From: Knoellia sp. p5-6-4
GTDB taxonomy: Bacteria > Actinomycetota > Actinomycetes > Actinomycetales > Dermatophilaceae
Direction of reading: 5' to 3'
NCBI RefSeq assembly: GCF_029222705.1
Contig: NZ_JARGZF010000002.1
Span: forward strand, 310,001 to 374,000
DNA: 64,000 nucleotides
Of the stretch, positions 62,244-64,000 are shown piece after piece (within the stretch, counting starts at the first letter, position 1; every line of letters begins with the position of its first letter). The notes below the pieces were generated by a model. It made no database searches. It was not told the DNA's origin and saw only the letters and a program-made list of their open reading frames with translations. A program made the position numbers and the translations under genes.

Positions 62244-63386
62244 GTGGCGACGGCTCGGCACCTCGGCGGCCAGGACGCGTTTCCGGCTCCGCCCGGCGCG
62301 GCACGGCCCGGACCGGACATCGGGCTCGGCGCGCCACGCCTGGTGCCCCTGAGCCCTGACGACCACGCGGAGCCGTCGCTGGGTGACGTGGCACTCGGCG
62401 CGTCATCCCTTGGGCTCGGCCTCGCGGGCCGCCTCGTCCGCGCGGGGTCGTCCGTGGTGCGCCCTACTGCGAGTCTGGTGCTGCGACCACCGGGAGTGCC
62501 GTCGTTCCTGCAGCCGGCGCGGGTGGTCCAGAGGCTCGGGCGGATCGGCTCCGCCCGGCGACGCTCGCTCGAGCAGGCTGTCTCGGCGCTGCTCGACGAT
62601 GTCGTGCCGGTGATGGCGGAGGTCATCCTCGGGCGCCTGGACCTCACCGACGTCGTCCTGCGTCAGGTCGACCTCGACGCGGTCGTCGCCGGCGTCGACC
62701 TCGACGCGGCGGCCGCACGCCTGGACATCGAAGCGGTGCTGAACCGGCTCGACCTCACCGAGCTGGTGCGCGACCGCGTGGACCTCGACTCCGTGGTGGA
62801 GGAAGTCGACCTCGACGCGATCGTGCGCCGGGTCGACATCGGCGCTGTGATCGACCGACTCGACCTCACCGCCCTCGTCCGGCAGCGCGTCGACCTGAAT
62901 GCCGTTGCGGCTCAGCTCGACATCGATGCCATCCTCGACCGCCTCGACCTCACCGCCCTGGTCCAGGAACGCGTCGACCTCGACGCCATCGTGGCCGGCG
63001 TGAACCTCGACGACATCGCACGGCGCCTCGATGTGGAGGCCGTGATCGACCGGCTCGACCTGACGGCGATCGTGCTGACCCGGGTCGACCTCGAGGCGCT
63101 CGTCAACGCCGTGTTGGCGCGCATCGACCTCGTGGGCCTGGCCGAAGAGGTCATCGACGCGGTCGACCTGCCCGAGATCATCCGGGAGTCCACGGGCTCG
63201 ATGGCCTCGGAGACGGTGCGGGGTGCGCGACTGCAGGGCATCCACGCCGACGAGGCCGTCAGCAGAGCCGTGGACCGGCTGCTGCTCAGGCGTGCCCGTC
63301 GCCACCCGGGTGGACCGAGCGACCAGCTCGATAGCCCGGGACCGGTCGAGCCTCGTCAGGAACCGCCCGGTCCGGGACACCGGTGA
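62244..63386 (+). CDS. repeat protein with a 37-residue (four-unit) leucine/aspartate period
   Basis: A 380-residue protein of unknown function. An N-terminal Pro/Gly-rich part (1-75) and helical segment (80-130) precede a solenoid-like stretch (about 131-310). Its units are 8-10 residues of the form RLDLTALVRQ, RVDLDAIVAG, VDLDAIVRR, VDIGAVID. Four such units make a 37-residue super-repeat. It ends in a basic, Pro-rich tail. No signal peptide. The stop overlaps the start of the RDD membrane protein, so they probably work together. The start GTG lacks a good ribosome site. Confidence 0.78.
   Translation: MATARHLGGQDAFPAPPGAARPGPDIGLGAPRLVPLSPDDHAEPSLGDVALGASSLGLGLAGRLVRAGSSVVRPTASLVLRPPGVPSFLQPARVVQRLGRIGSARRRSLEQAVSALLDDVVPVMAEVILGRLDLTDVVLRQVDLDAVVAGVDLDAAAARLDIEAVLNRLDLTELVRDRVDLDSVVEEVDLDAIVRRVDIGAVIDRLDLTALVRQRVDLNAVAAQLDIDAILDRLDLTALVQERVDLDAIVAGVNLDDIARRLDVEAVIDRLDLTAIVLTRVDLEALVNAVLARIDLVGLAEEVIDAVDLPEIIRESTGSMASETVRGARLQGIHADEAVSRAVDRLLLRRARRHPGGPSDQLDSPGPVEPRQEPPGPGHR
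62634..63161 (+). repeat. 111-bp in-frame DNA repeats in the solenoid gene
   Basis: The RLDLT codon block starts at 62634, 62745, 62856, 62940 and 63051, i.e. spacings of 111, 111, 84 and 111 bases. The 84-base unit lacks one nine-residue module. Divergence between copies shows the repeat is old and selected at protein level. Confidence 0.85.
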
Positions 63387-63868
63387 GCGCCGTGACGACG
63401 AGCAGCATCTCGCCACTCCCGCCTGAGGCTCGGCCCTACCAGGGGCACCGTGCCGGACTGGTCACCCGCCTGGTGGCGGCGACCATCGACGCGTTGCTGG
63501 TCGGTCTCGTGCTCCTGCTGGGCTACGCGGGTCTCGCCACCTTGCGCTTCCTCATCGACCCGCGCACCTTCTCCTTCCCCGAGCCGGGCCTGTTCTTCAG
63601 CCTCACCGCGGCCCTCACGGTGCTCGTCGTCTACCTCACGGTGTCGTGGTGGATCACCGGGCGCACCTACGGCTGCCACGTGATGGGCCTGCGCGTGGTG
63701 AGCCACAACGGGTCGAACATGAGGTTCCTCGGCGCGCTGGTCCGTGCGTGGTTCTGCGCCTTCTTCCCGATCGGGCTCCTGTGGGCAGCGGTGAACCGCG
63801 AGAACCGATCGGTGCAGGACATCGTTCTGCGCACCTCGGTCCTCTACGACTGGCAGCCCCACCGCTGA
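63383..63868 (+). CDS. RDD-family membrane protein
   Basis: A 161-residue protein with three hydrophobic spans and the RDD-family pattern: GLVTRLVAATIDALLVGLVL (span 1 with the Arg/Asp pair), VVYLTVSWWITGRTYGCHVMGLRVV, then FCAFFPIGLLWAAVN, ending NRSVQDIVLRTSVLY. The role of RDD proteins is mostly unknown; some influence transport or ion balance. GTG overlaps the stop of the repeat protein (GTGA). Confidence 0.88.
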   Translation: MSAVTTSSISPLPPEARPYQGHRAGLVTRLVAATIDALLVGLVLLLGYAGLATLRFLIDPRTFSFPEPGLFFSLTAALTVLVVYLTVSWWITGRTYGCHVMGLRVVSHNGSNMRFLGALVRAWFCAFFPIGLLWAAVNRENRSVQDIVLRTSVLYDWQPHR

Positions 63869-63884
63869 CCGACGAAGCGCACAA

Positions 63885-63916
63885 GCCAGCCCCGGTGCTG
63901 GAGCACCGGGGCTGGC
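63885..63916. terminator. terminator after the RDD gene
   Basis: GCCAGCCCCGGTGC, TGGA, then the exact complement: a 14-bp stem with a four-base loop, between the RDD stop and a probable convergent gene. Confidence 0.82.
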
Positions 63917-63929
63917 GCACCACGTCCGG

Positions 63930-64000
63930 TCAGGCCGAGACCTGCGCCCCGGTGCCACTCCTCTGCGGGCTCCAGCCCGGCACGTCGGCCGCGGGCCGCG
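63930..64000 (-). CDS. possible C-terminal end of a convergent gene
   Basis: The minus strand holds an open frame with 23 codons in the window, ending ...RPAADVPGWSPQRSGTGAQV and two more residues before TGA. It runs off the right edge. The terminator next to it fits a convergent gene end. No family can be assigned from this fragment. Confidence 0.35.
   Translation of the reverse strand, partial: RPAADVPGWSPQRSGTGAQVSA

Noticed and set aside
62634-63161. CRISPR-like regular spacing
   Set aside because: The repeats are long, diverged and in frame with a conserved protein pattern; there are no spacers and no cas genes.

Overview
The window is about 71% G+C, tightly packed and rich in overlapping stop/start codons. 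Gene content points to an actinobacterium: an argCJBDFRGH cluster, PriA-type HisA, GlnE next to a GlnA2-type synthetase, an F420-dependent LLM oxidoreductase, polyphosphate glucokinase, DUF1844 beside infC, and many TAnnnT-N6/7-ATG leaderless starts. My best guess is order Micrococcales, family Intrasporangiaceae. That placement is inference from gene order and protein style only. No phage, insertion sequence, CRISPR array, tRNA or rRNA gene was seen; rnpB is the only clear RNA gene.

Layout. 1-9.1 kb (minus): start of a 3-methyladenine DNA glycosylase gene, then the arginine operon argC-ACT-argJ-argB-argD-argF-argR-argG-argH, with an ArgR box on the argC -10 element. 9.1-17.2 kb (minus): SDR, pheT, pheS, an orphan PAS histidine kinase, an SpoU-type rRNA methyltransferase, rplT, rpmI and infC, the last apparently starting at AUC. 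17.4-23.1 kb: DUF1844, an SRPBCC/FAD-oxidoreductase pair, a REP-like inverted repeat, an MFS transporter, and an ECF42-type sigma factor with its YCII partner and a matching promoter. 23.2-29.6 kb (minus): hisD-hisC-hisB-unknown-hisH-priA-ridA-sseB. 29.7-39.4 kb (minus): MFS transporter, glnE, glnA2, a second FAD oxidoreductase and a secreted M6 metalloprotease.

39.5-52.9 kb: mostly leaderless genes on both strands: nadE, panB, an M20 peptidase, an F420 LLM oxidoreductase, a methyltransferase, map, a DUF3224 protein, ppgK, an ABC-2 exporter, a small Cys-rich protein, a metallo-beta-lactamase-fold enzyme, an APC permease and a hemerythrin-domain protein. 53-64 kb: a baeRF-type protein, a membrane pair with a DUF5671-like repeat protein, a VOC protein, two divergent paralogous serine hydrolases around a decayed wax-ester-synthase start, rnpB, a class II glutamine amidotransferase, a periodic 37-residue-repeat protein and an RDD membrane protein.

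How the parts relate. The arginine genes form one transcript that encodes its own repressor. Nearly all junctions are ATGA/GTGA overlaps, implying translational coupling, and the histidine cluster is built the same way. Nitrogen metabolism (glnE/glnA2, arg, his, RidA) is dense. The most unusual global signal is the heptamer GGCATAC/GTATGCC. I counted about 31 copies, roughly five times base-composition expectation, while the one-transition neighbour GGCGTAC/GTACGCC looks depleted. This is compatible with a directional C-to-T process or a protein-binding site, but is unproven.
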